Shown one piece after another: positions 31,620 to 41,605 of a DNA stretch of 64,000 nt. Within the stretch, counting starts at the first letter, position 1. Each line of letters starts with the position of its first letter. The stretch is from Saccharina japonica. Taxonomy: Eukaryota; Sar; Phaeophyceae; Laminariales; Laminariaceae. The notes under the pieces were generated by a model. It did not search any database, was not told where the DNA came from, and saw only the letters and a list, made by a program, of their open reading frames with translations. The translations under genes and the position numbers were made by a program. Location: NCBI GenBank assembly GCA_008828725.1, contig MEHQ01003926.1, positions 7,553 to 71,552 of the forward strand. The letters run 5' to 3'.

Positions 31620-32724
31620 CAGACTGGGAACAGCAGTAGTGAGGTGAAATAAGAGCGCGTTTCCTCCGCCGTGCCGTGTTCCCCCCAAAACGTCCTTGGT
31701 TGGCTCTCGCCAGTACGAAGCCTCCCGTCTACAGCGAGGAAAAAGAGACTCCGGCCTTGCTTCAACGGCTTCCGCTGCGATGAATATTATCTGTCTACCA
31801 CACCCAAGCTAGCTGTTGTTGGTTGGTTTATCACAACAGCTCCCTGTCGTCGTGTATGTTTGTGGCTCGCTGCTATGGCCGGTCACAAGACTGGAGAAAC
31901 AAGACAAACGATAAACTGCCTTTGGTACGCCCTGCGTGCAAACAAATATGACAAAAGCGAGACGTATCACACCGCAGAATTGATTTTTGGTTAAACGAGA
32001 AACTTGGAAAACCCAAAAAAACAAAAACAAATGTCGAAAAAACGTACAACTTAATAGTACGCGTTCTGTCTTTCACAATGAGATAACACATTTATTATAT
32101 TTCCGGCCAAATTGGTATGTCCGCTGTACGAAAAAAAGAAAAAAGAAAGATACGGGGGGGGAAAAGAAGAAACAATTTTTGGGATGAATCTGCCTCCGAG
32201 GAACTTTCCGGAGTCCGAACTTTCCGGAGTTCGTAACTTTTCCGAAATATTTCATTTTTCTCGCACGCTCTTGTTGTAGGAGTACCAAAAAAATCAAATC
32301 GCTCATCATCATGTATGTACGTACGTACGTACGTGAATCTTAATCTTTTTGGCACGTACGTACGTATGAAATACGTATCAAAACCTGTTGTTGTGCAGTT
32401 TTCCCGTGACTTAGTCTACTCTTTTGAACGTTTGAACCGGCATGATGCTGTGTTTTTTGTCATAATGCTGATTGATGATGATGCTGGGTGTGGTGCGGCC
32501 GGTGGTATTATATCAATATGTATGTGTGTGGTGTGTGTCGTCCTATATACGGGGTATGACCATCTAAGGAGTAGGGGCATGTCGTCGTCCGTCGTCGTCG
32601 TGCTTCGGGTAGAAACCACATTATTATTATTATACCAACATTGTGATGTCCTTTCGTTCATAATGCCCGAGGACGATTTTATCATGTATGAATAATGTGC
32701 ATCTATCCGGACTCCACGGGAGAA
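31620..32724. other. gene-free stretch with short tandem repeats
   Basis: It holds an imperfect tandem of AACTTTCCGGAGT(C/T)CG at 32203-32243 and (GTAC)n arrays at 32316-32366. The plus-strand open frame 31671-31994 lacks motifs and splice context. Confidence 0.5.
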
Positions 32725-32815
32725 CGCCCCCCTGCTCCGTCTCGGAAGGGATGCGTGGTCAAATGACTAAGGCGAGCAACAAATAAATGAGTGCGCTTCA
32801 CCCTCCCAACCCTGC
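32725..32815 (+). mobile_element. B tail fragment
   Basis: CTGCTCCGTCTCGGAAGGGA, TGCGTGGTCAAATGACTAAG, GCGAGCAACAAATAAATGAG and then a C-rich end. Confidence 0.7.
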
Positions 32816-32929
32816 CCCCCCCCCACAACCCCGCCGAGAGAGAGTCTTTCTATCTCTGAATCGATGATGACATATATCGCAACGTATCTATCTATACGAC
32901 GTATACCATCCATGTTTTTCCCTTTCCCC

Positions 32930-33190
32930 CCCTTTTTTTCGCATGTTGTTGTCTTCACATTAAACCCGTTCTTTCTACTCAACCACATCAGTACACCGGG
33001 TCCCACAGTGCCTGTCCTGATTCCCAATCCTAGAGAGATACAAATTCTGTGGTCAGACTGTTTGTTGTTGTTGTTGTTGTTGTTGTCTTCACATTAAACC
33101 CGTTCTTTCTACTCAACCACATCAGTACACCCAGTGCCTGTCCTGATTCCCAATCCTAGAGAGATACAAATTCTGTGGTCACAGACTGTG
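32930..33190 (-). repeat. F repeat, tandemly duplicated around (GTT)n
   Basis: Two direct copies of about 105 bases (TCTTCACATTAAACCCGTTC, TTTCTACTCAACCACATCAG, CCTGTCCTGATTCCCAATCC, TAGAGAGATACAAATTCTGT), at about 32950-33056 and 33088-33182. They are separated by a (GTT)n array. The two copies are nearly identical, so this is a recent local duplication. Confidence 0.8.
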
Positions 33191-33199
33191 AAACAGAGA

Positions 33200-34438
33200 A
33201 AAACCAAAACAAAATAAACGCAAATTAATGGGTAAAGCAAGTGAGATGCGTAACGTAACGGGTACGAGAACACAGCGACACGAGCCGAACCAAAAAACAA
33301 GACAAAAAAAGACAAATAAAAAACAAGTTCTGAAATGAAACAGAATAATACAAATGACGCAGGGAGACAGAAGCGCCCCAAGACGAAAAGCACACGTGCC
33401 CAAGAGGAACAGATAACTGCTGCACGGGCGAGGCAACACGAAAAAAGAGAGAGACACCGGCGCATGTTTTTCATTATTATCCTTCTAGTCGGCGCGCCCT
33501 TCCTTTTTTTTCCTCCCCCCCTCTTTCTCTCTTAATGCAGCTCGGTCGACGAGAACCCGACACATACTACACATGCTCCGTCCCGGCATTGATTTATAAT
33601 TGTATAGGCATGCGAGGGTTAATGGTCACACACACCCGCTCTCTACCCCGCCTGATATTATGCTATTTAGTACCATACTCATACTACAGCTAGTATCAAT
33701 AATGGTATTATTATACTCGTGTAGGAAAGGTGTGAGGGAGTTATTATAGTTAGTTGTGGTCACCCCCCCCCCTCCCGCCTTTGACGTGTGATGAGCGTAC
33801 AAAACAATCCTGGTCGCCGTGTAGTCTATTTTAATAGACGTTGAAGAACAATAATCAATCAATCACAAAGTACGAGTAGCACAACCACCACACACAGCAC
33901 ATTATTATTGCATTATTTGTTACGAGTACGACGTACGTACCGAATTGCCGCACAACCTTATTTTCTTCGTCTGCGCTCTTTGAAACATACACACACGCAG
34001 CACAACCAACCCCAGTATAGTACGTAGTCATTACCCAGCCAGCCATTTATTTGGACAGCGGGTTGCCGTTTGTGACGGGTTTTTTAATGCTATTAATATT
34101 TGGGGGGAGAGGACTCACTTGCCACTTGCGGCAGCAGATGGCAAAAAAGAAGGTAGTAGGTGCAGGGGGGGGTGATGGGAATAATAGCTTGTCAGCAAGG
34201 GTATTGGGGGGGGTGGGGGTAGGTTCGATTGGAGTAGAGATATTCATATAGTATCATTATCAGTAGTAGTGGTCTAGTTTCGTCTAGCATTCAGGTCTGA
34301 TCCGTAACATCTACTACGTAATACTTGTTGTAGTATGTCTGAAGTCATTGGATGCTGGATTCCGTTTTATGTGTGTATGTTATGGTTGGAACAAGCGCTA
34401 CACATTGATTGTCAGATGGCAAATAAAATAATAACAAT
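33200..34438. other. gene-free stretch
   Basis: No supported exon. A decayed A end lies at about 33570-33640 (TGCTCCGTCCCGGCATTG, GCGAGGGTTAATGGTCA). The remaining minus-strand frames are hydrophobic and low-complexity. Confidence 0.5.
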
Positions 34439-34628
34439 TGAGAGTTCTTCACTTTCTGTTCCCTGAGTCTTTTTTGGAACAGCACTACATACACATTGTC
34501 GGATGGCAAGCGTAATAATAATACTTGAGAGGTCGTCGACACATTATTATCATGCTTGCCATATCCGACAATGTGTACATAGTGTTGTTCCAAAAACGAC
34601 TCAGGGAACAGAAAGTGAAGAACTCTCC
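34439..34628. mobile_element. H-derived foldback, arms about 85 bases
   Basis: The left arm (34439-34522), with GTTCTTCACTTTCTGTTCCC and CACATTGTCGGATGGCAAG, is the near-exact inverse of the right arm (34543-34628). The loop is about 20 bases. The inner word TGTCGGATGGCAAA also occurs at 39650 (inverted), 41571, 45755 and 47097 beside ATAATAATA. Confidence 0.8.
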
Positions 34629-34765
34629 AGATCAAAAGCGTAGCAGTATCATGCGACAAATCAAAACCGATGTGACGCAAATGGAAGGCTACCACATCCA
34701 ACATCCTTCTATCTCATCCACCAAAAAACGACCAACTCCTCCGTCGGCACATTGTGAGGTTTTTG

Positions 34766-34767
<2 letters not shown>

Positions 34768-34809
<42 letters not shown>
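34768..34809. repeat. (CTA)n microsatellite
   Basis: Fourteen CTA units. Confidence 0.9.
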
Positions 34810-34810
<1 letters not shown>

Positions 34811-34989
34811 GATAACTTCTATTGATCAGGCACGGGGTACTTATCATTTTTAGCTCGAATGAAAGGATGTTTTTACCCCCAGGCCAAGGCCGCACCACAC
34901 CTGTATACCTATAGTGCAGGGGGCGGGGCGATACTCAGAATACCGCGGCGGGGTCACACTATATACGCAAGGTAGACAGCTAGGCTCTT

Positions 34990-35062
34990 ATCCCGCGGCC
35001 CGCCCCCGCCCCAAATGACTGGCAAAGGCTAAGACAGCACATGAGTACACCCCCCCCCCACC
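34990..35062 (+). mobile_element. A/B tail fragment preceding the LINE
   Basis: CAAATGACTGGCAAAGGCTA, AGACAGCACATGAGTACA, then C10. It abuts the 5'-truncated start of the LINE at 35066, another head-to-tail junction. Confidence 0.65.
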
Positions 35063-35065
35063 GTA

Positions 35066-35782
35066 TTGAGAGCAGAACTAGGAATGTACCCACATAAGAC
35101 AAATAGAGACGTGCGTAAGTTGAAATGGCAATATAAAGTAAAGAACATGCCAAATAAGAGGTTGCCAGCCATAGCTGATAAAGCTGTATGGGAGAAAGTA
35201 ACCAAAGGGCGAGCTGGAATAAGGTGGGATAGCGTAGTCGAGAAAGTATGGGAGGATTATAGGACACCAAAAAGAGATGCTGGCCATATAGAGAAATTTA
35301 GCGGATACAAGACAGAAGTAAAAGAAAGGATAGAAAGAAGGGAAAGGCTACTTGTAGCGCTAAGAAAGAAAGAGGAAGGGGGAGAACACTTAGAGATATA
35401 CGGGGGGTTGAGAGAAGGAATAGGAATGAAAAGGTATCTGCACGGCCCAATGGACTTCCCGAAAAAGCTGAAACTGCGATTTCGTGTAGGGGACCTGGAC
35501 CTGCCAGAAATAAGAAGGAGGTATACCAGTAGCCGGGAGGAGGAGGAAGTAGATGCATAGATGTGCCCATGTGGCAAGGCCATAGAGAGTAGAATTCACA
35601 TAGTGGGAGAATGTGAAAGGTACAAGGAGGAAAGCGATGTGTTAGAGGAGGAGATGATAAAAATAGACGAGTGTGACATGGAGCAGTTTGGCACACTAAA
35701 TAGTAGCGAGAAAACGATCGCTATCTTAGGACATAGATGGTGGCCACAGGCGGCGAAACAGGAAGGGGATAAGATTAGTTAA
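35066..35782 (+). pseudogene. B-LINE C-terminal coding region with one in-frame stop
   Basis: One continuous frame interrupted only by TAG at 35558-35560; codons on both sides are in the same frame. The first part is Lys/Arg/Glu-rich (REELGM-like start ELGMYPHKTNRDVRKLKWQY). The second carries a zinc-knuckle-like motif CPCGKAIESRIHIVGECERY and ends GHRWWPQAAKQEG. Post-RT tails of LINE ORF2 proteins commonly combine such basic and Cys/His regions. The RT domain itself is missing (5' truncation). Third-position use is A/T-leaning, unlike the cellular exons. The GHRWWPQAAKQEG end recurs at about 38770-38800 on the minus strand. Confidence 0.75.
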
Positions 35783-35940
35783 AGGTTTCTTTGTAATATA
35801 TGGAAACAACGTAATGAGCGCCCAAGTGTTGGAGGTGTCTCTATTAGGAGTAGGAACGGTGCTCCGTCTCGAAAGGGATGCGGGGTCAATGGTCAAATGA
35901 CTAAGGCAAGCAACAAATGAGTACGCCCCCCCCCTCAAAA
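35783..35940 (+). mobile_element. B-LINE 3' untranslated region and poly(C)-linked tail
   Basis: CGTAATGAGCGCCCAAGTGT, CTATTAGGAGTAGGAACGGT, GCTCCGTCTCGAAAGGGATG, CGGGGTCAATGGTCAAATGA and GGCAAGCAACAAATGAGTAC, then GC9. This is the reference B tail and it links the other B fragments to a LINE. Confidence 0.8.
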
Positions 35941-36043
35941 ACGCCAACTTCCAACAGAAAAAGACCCGACCGTCACTGAAATGATTATTTCCAATACAGC
36001 AAGCAGTACAATAGGGTGAGCTCCATTCACGTTCAAAAGGTAG

Positions 36044-36342
36044 CCGGGACGGGGCACTTACAACACGGCATGTGCTCTGAGTCGTCTGCGCAAAGTTGTC
36101 TGCACAGGCAGCCGGAGCGCCGTCTCAAGCCGGCCTAACACGGACCAACAAAACAGTTGGTACGTAGTTATGTTATAATAGAGCTCGCACAAGGCAATAG
36201 TTCCGTTGGAGCTCGGAGGGCTGGGTTCAACGGAACTATTTATTTGTTGTTCTGTGTTCCGGGCTCGAGGCGGCACTCCGGCTGTCTGTAATCAATTGCT
36301 CAGACGACCCAGAGCACACCCTGTGTTGTAAGCGTCCCCGCC
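36044..36342. mobile_element. foldback / long-TIR element of about 300 bases
   Basis: The left end CGGGACGGGGCACTTACAAC, ACGGCATGTGCTCTGAGTCG is inverse to the right end CGACCCAGAGCACACCCTGT, GTTGTAAGCGTCCCCGCC. Imperfect pairing extends about 90 bases inward and includes GCAGCCGGAGCGCCG with CGGCACTCCGGCTG. No coding sequence. Confidence 0.75.
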
Positions 36343-38100
36343 ACGGCCACCTGTTGAATGGGAATCTCCGTAGCCCCATCTTTCAACATTAGCACCGCCC
36401 TACTCGTCGTAATGAAGTACTATATAGTATCATAGTAGGGACTCCGTCTTCTCGGGGACCAGAATTAAGAAAGCTGACGGAAAACTAGAAGTGAATTTCG
36501 CCGCGCGCGGACCCAGAATATAGAAAGTCAGCCTAGCCCGATTTCAGGTTTCTTGTTGTCATGGCCGATACTACTATACTTACTTGGCTGTGCTGCCCTG
36601 CTTGTAATATTCCATATAATACGCAGTATATCACGTAAGTTAATTAATAGTAAGCGTATTCTTACATTTTCGAATTATAATATATTTGCGTCATACTAAA
36701 TCTTGTTCGACCAGTAAAAATACGCCCCCTTCTGCCGTGTAATGTACCGTATCATATGTAGCTGCGGATATACGTTGGCATAGGTTCTGCCCTATATGTA
36801 CTTAATGGACCAGATTAATTCCTTTCCCCATCGCAGGGGCGTAAAAAAAAAAGAGAAAACGACACCACACACGTAGGAAGGTCAGAATGAAAAACAAACC
36901 GGATCGCTGTGATCACAGGACGAAATGAATGAGCAAAAACCATTTTTTTTCGTTTTTTGTTCCCTTTTTTTAACTTGGTTTTAGAGACCCCCCTATTTTT
37001 GTTTCGCTGGTCGGGGGGGGGGGGGGGGGGGGGGGGGGGGTAATTAAAAAAAAACTTGACTTATTGTTTTCTGGGATCACAACGGTCCGGTTTGTTCCCT
37101 CCAATATAGGGGGGGGGGTGTGGTGTCGATAACTTTTTTTTTTGTGCGCCCTTGCATGCGCGTGATACTTTTCGTATATTTTCGATCTTCAAATCTGATG
37201 ATGAACCCTGGATTATGATTTCGGCGATGTTGCTGCTGTTGTTGTTATCGCACACTTGCTTGATCACTACTATTAATATTAATAATCACTCATCACTCAG
37301 CACCGTGCAGTTCGTGGTCTCAAGATACAAGACACAATCAGGCTCCATTATTCAGGATGACGAGGATGATGATGTGATGTAAGTGCAAGTGCAAGCAGTA
37401 TTAATACTCGTAGTTGGCCGCGGTCGTGTGCCATATATTCCTGTGCGTATACCGCCTGACGTACATGGTATATGTTGTCTGGTATTTAGAGCGTGTAAAC
37501 TGTGAACACCCCTCCCTCTCTGTCTGGTACGCACCTACCTGCATATATCTATACTCGTCGTGCATGTATCATGTTATCCTGGTGTACAATACGTGTTTGC
37601 GTTCACATCCTCCAACGATGTCATATATATGCATTCATATATACGCATATCATCGTACAGGTAGTAGGTGTAGTAATAGTTTATCTCTGGTTAACCGGTA
37701 TGCTTGCTTATGGTGGTACTCACACCCGCGCGGGTGGCGATAGCAATTGCGCTGTTCCGCGCGATTGAAGTATCTTACGTATACATCCTACACAGCTTGC
37801 AAACATTAGTTTCGACGACATCCTCGATCTCACTGTCGTATTTTATGTTTCACTCCTGGTATGGCGTTTTCTGAAAGCGGGGACTGTTTGTTTTCGCGAA
37901 TTCTTCAAGAAAAGGCTTTCATATTATAGGAACGGAACAGCACTGATGCACGATATGATTATAGTAGATGTCTTCTGGCAGAAGGAGCGAGGGGGTTACC
38001 CTTTCAACTTCAAAAAAGAACTTCGCTGAAACGCCTCCAAAACCATTACAAGGGGTACGGGGATACCGTAACATGGGGAGAGGGGGGAGAGCGCGAGGGG
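36343..38100. other. gene-free stretch
   Basis: No supported exon. It holds a G30 run (37013-37042), a diverged partner of the 26540 repeat, and AT/TA-rich short repeats. Confidence 0.5.
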
Positions 38101-38104
38101 GGGG

Positions 38105-38320
38105 AGGGGGGGGGGGGCTCATGTCGTGCACGGCCGTAGTCGTATGACCATAGACCCTCGCATCCCTTCAATGCCGGGACGGAGCACGTTGGGTTTTCAC
38201 CAACCGGGCAGACATTGCTTGCACCAAGCGCGAAGCGCCGTGAGGTATTGGGCGAGTCGCATGGAGGGTGAGCTGCATCCTGCTAAGAACCGCCTCTGAG
38301 GCGGACTTGCATATGGACGA
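38105..38320 (-). mobile_element. A element, truncated copy (array member 1)
   Basis: After G11: GCTCATGTCGTGCACGGCCG, TAGTCGTATGACCATAGACC, ATGCCGGGACGGAGCACG, GCGCGAAGCGCCGTGAGG and AACCGCCTCTGAGGCGGACT. It ends about 210 bases in and meets a B fragment at about 38325. Confidence 0.8.
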
Positions 38321-38324
38321 CGGC

Positions 38325-38470
38325 GTTCTCATTTGTTGCTTGCCTTAGTCATTTGACCATTGGCCACGCATGCATCCCTTTCGAGAAGGATCACCGTTCG
38401 TTCTCCTACTCCTAATAGCGACACCTCCTACAATTGGACGCTCATTACGCTGTTCCAGAGGGCGGAGCGG
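38325..38470 (-). mobile_element. B-LINE 3' fragment (array member 2)
   Basis: CATTTGTTGCTTGCCTTAGT, CATTTGACCATTGGCCACGC and CTCCTACTCCTAATAGCGAC, then GAGCG on the reverse strand. It matches the B 3' untranslated region through to its coding end, without its own poly(G). Confidence 0.75.
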
Positions 38471-38498
38471 AGGATATTCGAGCGGGAGGAGGCGGGGG

Positions 38499-38522
38499 NN
38501 NNNNNNNNNNNNNNNNNNNNNN
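38499..38522. other. assembly gap (24 N)
   Basis: Unknown bases in a G-rich tract between array members. Confidence 0.98.
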
Positions 38523-38589
38523 GGGAGGGCCAGGAAGGAAGCGGAGGGGGAGGGGTGGGGGGGGAAGGGCCAGGAAGGGAACGGAGGGG

Positions 38590-38830
38590 GGAGAGGGGGG
38601 GTACTCATTTGTTGCTTGCCTGACTAATTTGGCCATTGACCACGCATCCCTTTCGAGGCGGAGCACCGTTCCTAGTCCTAATAGCGACGCCTCCAACAGT
38701 CGGGCGCTCATTTCGGTGCTTCCGTATAGTACAGTATATATAAACATGTTGCTAGTCTCATTCCCTTCCTGTTTCGCCGCTTGTGGCCACCATCTATCTC
38801 CTATAGGATAACACGGGGGGGGTGGATACG
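38590..38830 (-). mobile_element. B-LINE 3' fragment with coding end (array member 3)
   Basis: G7 then GTACTCATTTGTTGCTTGCC, through the 3' untranslated region, to the reverse complement of GHRWWPQAAKQEG codons near 38770-38800. Confidence 0.8.
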
Positions 38831-38859
38831 CGTTGGGGGGTAGGCAGACCAGGGGCGGG

Positions 38860-38998
38860 TGGGGGGGGGTACCCATGTCGTGCACGGCCGTAGTCATATG
38901 ACCGTAGACCCTCGCATCCCTACAATGCCGGGACGGAGCACGTTGGGTTTTCACCAACCAGGCAGACATTGCTTGCACCAAGCGCGAAGCGGGGCGGG
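38860..38998 (-). mobile_element. A element, truncated copy (array member 4)
   Basis: G10 then GTACCCATGTCGTGCACGGC, CGTAGTCATATGACCGTAGA and TGCTTGCACCAAGCGCGAAG, running into another G tract. Confidence 0.8.
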
Positions 38999-39129
38999 GG
39001 GGGGGGGGGGGAGGCTAAGGAAGGAAGGAGGGGGTGGGGGAGCTAAGAAAGGAAGGAACGGCGTGAACGAAACAAGTTTCGCCGAAAAAACATATACCGG
39101 GTACGCCTTAACTCCCCATTGATCCTTAT

Positions 39130-39509
39130 AAGTTCCCCCCTGGATTCAGCCACTGAAATGATGTAAAGAAAAAAACAACTTTTTAAGGATTCTTAAAGAT
39201 AATATTGGAGAAAAAGATGTCATTTCCATTATTAATAGCATCCATCAGCCTTGCCGGGGTGTCCAAATTGCAGTGGGAGAAGGATATAACCTATGTTGGT
39301 GCGCGCCCTACACCCGGAGAGGGCCAAAAAAACGAAAAAAAAACAATTAACGCACTTAAGTATTTGTCGGGGGTTTTTTGTTGTCGCTATACTAGAATCG
39401 ACTCTCGAAAGGGGTATTACCAGGTACTACGTGGTATCATATACGCCCACCACGCACATTATTGTATTATAGTAGACGCATGTATATGTATATATCCTGG
39501 TGTCGTGTA
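39130..39509. other. gene-free stretch
   Basis: No supported exon; TA-rich words and one TATTAATA at about 39229. Confidence 0.5.
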
Positions 39510-39770
39510 CTTCGTATAAGGATTTACCCTTCGGGATGATTGTGGATAGCTTCAAATCTCGGGGGGGGGGGGGTATCGCGAGCTGAAGAGGGTCAACACA
39601 GCAGGTGTTCGTTCCTCGCAATACCAGCTATTAGTATTATTATATTTGCCATCAGACGATGTGCAGCATGAATGAGCTTCAACGTTGATCACTCATAGCA
39701 TTCCCGAAAAAAAGCAGAAAACCACGGGAAACAAAGGAAACCTATCTATGCGCAAAGTCTAATATCCTTC
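39510..39770 (-). repeat. L and H dispersed repeats
   Basis: L (inverted): CCCTTCGGGATGATTGTGGA, TAGCTTCAAATCTCGGGG. H (inverted): TTTGCCATCAGACGATGTGC, GTTGATCACTCATAGCATTC and GGAAACCTATCTATGCGCAA. The direct-orientation pair is at 45545-45780. Confidence 0.6.
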
Positions 39771-39814
39771 TATATGGCTACTTCCCGCTAAACTTTACCC
39801 ACGAAATCCTTTTA

Positions 39815-39915
39815 CCCCGATAGCTTCGAACTATCGTATATAGGTAACATCTTCACATTTGGCGTCCTCGGCGAGGAGGACACGGCGGGTTCGAATCTCG
39901 CTTTCGAGCGTTTAT
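39815..39915 (+). other. tRNA-like fragment with B-box
   Basis: GCGGGTTCGAATCTCGC forms a good T-arm (5 pairs with one G-U, loop TTCGAAT), preceded by a hairpin GTCCTC/GAGGAC. No matching D-arm or acceptor stem could be built. The word CTTTTACCCCGATAGCTTCG recurs at 40247. It is more likely a tRNA relic or a SINE head than a working tRNA. Confidence 0.3.
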
Positions 39916-40134
39916 TTCTCTAGAAAACCCTTGCTTGCTTGCGCGTGCATGCGTGCATACGTGCATCTCTCAACAAAGCATGTCTCCCTGGTTCCCCTCA
40001 GGTGTTGAAACGAGAAGCGGGGGTGGGTCAACGTACGGCCGTGTATACAATTATACGTACATCAGTACCGACGACCCAAACATCCCGCCGTTCAGAGGAG
40101 GGGGGGGGGGGCGGTGGGGGAGAGGGGGGGGAAG

Positions 40135-40206
40135 GCGTACTCATTTGTTGCTTGCCTTAGTCATTTGACAATTGACCACGCATCCCTTTCGAGACGGAGC
40201 ACCGGG
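40135..40206 (-). mobile_element. B tail fragment
   Basis: GGCGTACTCATTTGTTGCTT, GCCTTAGTCATTTGACAATT and GCATCCCTTTCGAGACGGAG after a G-rich tract. Confidence 0.75.
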
Positions 40207-40601
40207 GGGGGTTATAAGGATTACCCTGGACTGGGAAAATCGATAGATCTTTTACCCCGATAGCTTCGAAGTAGGTAACGTCTTACCACCAGGGCAGGGT
40301 ATGATGTGCCGCAAGAAAGGGCCAACAGGCGGACAGAGTTCGTAGATAGGGCGATTGGAGGCTCGGGGCAGGTGGAGAAGATCAATCAAAATTATTGTTG
40401 TACGCGTGGTGGCACAGAGTAACACGTTAACCCCTCCTGTATATCGGACTGCCCTCCGGGGGGGGGGGGTGGACAGCTTTCTTGAAGTAAGAGTCAAAAC
40501 ATTAATCACGTTTCTGTGCAGTGCCGTGCAGTGCAGTGAAGTACTTACTGAATGGAACGGTCAACTTAACGTAACGTACGAAAAATATGTGGCCACATAC
40601 T

Positions 40602-40683
40602 TACCGCTATGTCCCAAAAAATAAGAACACTTTGTACATTAACATTAAGTTAAAAGGTGCTTATATTTCGGGACAAAGTGGTA
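40602..40683. mobile_element. G-MITE, copy 1
   Basis: TACCGCTATGTCCCAAAAAA at the left and ATTTCGGGACAAAGTGGTA at the right, 82 bases, starting and ending with TA. Same design and size as the copies at 53271 and 55308. Confidence 0.75.
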
Positions 40684-40774
40684 CCAGATATCTCCCCCTT
40701 TTTGTTTTGGTTGGTTTCCGTTCGTTTTCGGTGTTTTCTTATGTTCCTGTTTTGTTGCCTGTGTTGGGCGGATT

Positions 40775-40838
<64 letters not shown>

Positions 40839-40882
40839 TACTACTACTACTTCGAAGTATTAACACTACTACTACTACTGTT
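40775..40882. repeat. (CTA)n microsatellite with CTT variants
   Basis: About 30 CTA units with three CTT interruptions and a short break at 40853-40863. Confidence 0.9.
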
Positions 40883-40889
40883 CAGACGC

Positions 40890-41328
40890 ATCATGCTACG
40901 GTAGCCTGCATGCAGGTGCACCAATTTTTTGCTCTATGAGGGTGGTCACTTGAATAACTCTATACTAATACCAAGTCAAAAACGGCCTTTCGAGGAAAAT
41001 AAAACGGGCTACGTACGTACGTATATATAAATACGTACCCGATGAACAAACCATACCATGGCCTAATAAGCTTACAGCAGTAGTATTAATAGCATACAAC
41101 GACAACTATTGCAAAACAGCAAGACGAATTCAATTTCGACGATTTTGGGTGCCATTAACCCCTTAAGAACTGGTCCCACGAATTTGGGAACAAAGTACTT
41201 GGAATTAGTGTGGGACATTTGTTTTCAGTCCTGAATGGGTTAAGGAGCTCTCCATCATTCTGAAACCGTTTCAGCCGAAAAATGCTATATACTATATACC
41301 AGGCATACCTCTATCATGGCACGCTCCA
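40890..41328 (+). mobile_element. E element interrupted by a nested MITE
   Basis: The left part has ATGCTACGGTAGCC, GGTGCACCAATTTTTTGCTC and GGGTGGTCACTTGAATAACT. The right part has TTTCGACGATTTTGGGT, then after the insert AAGGAGCTCTCCATCATTCT, ACCTCTATCATGGCACGC. The E consensus word GGGTTAAGGAGC is split by the TTAA-flanked insert. Confidence 0.7.
41155..41243. mobile_element. TTAA-flanked MITE (piggyBac-like) inside E
   Basis: TTAA, CCCCTTAAGAACTGGTCCCA ... TTCAGTCCTGAATGGG, TTAA. The interior ACGAATTTGGGAACAAAGTA, CTTGGAATTAGTGTGGGACA is the inverse of the element at 26064. The two TTAA copies fit duplication of the TTAA present in intact E elements. Confidence 0.75.
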
Positions 41329-41464
41329 TTAATACAGGGGGTATATAAATACAGGGGGTATATAGGTACGAGCACATTTTGGCTCAAAACATTTTTTTTT
41401 GAGCGATGGAACTACGACTCATATATACCTCCATTAAGGTTAAGGTATGTGCCTTTTACATTTA

Positions 41465-41605
41465 TTGGAACTATTTGTCGCCGTCCGGCAATGTTGTGTA
41501 TGATAATAATGTTTTCTGCTTTTTTCGGGAATGTTACGAGTGATCAATGTTGAAGCACATGCTGCACATTGTCGGATGGCAAATACGATAATAATAGTGT
41601 GTGTA
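41465..41605 (+). repeat. H dispersed repeat
   Basis: TCTGCTTTTTTCGGGAATGT, ACGAGTGATCAATGTTGAAG, CACATTGTCGGATGGCAAAT and AATAATAG. Confidence 0.65.

Noticed and set aside
39815..39915. functional tRNA gene
   Set aside because: Good T-arm but no D-arm or acceptor stem could be paired.
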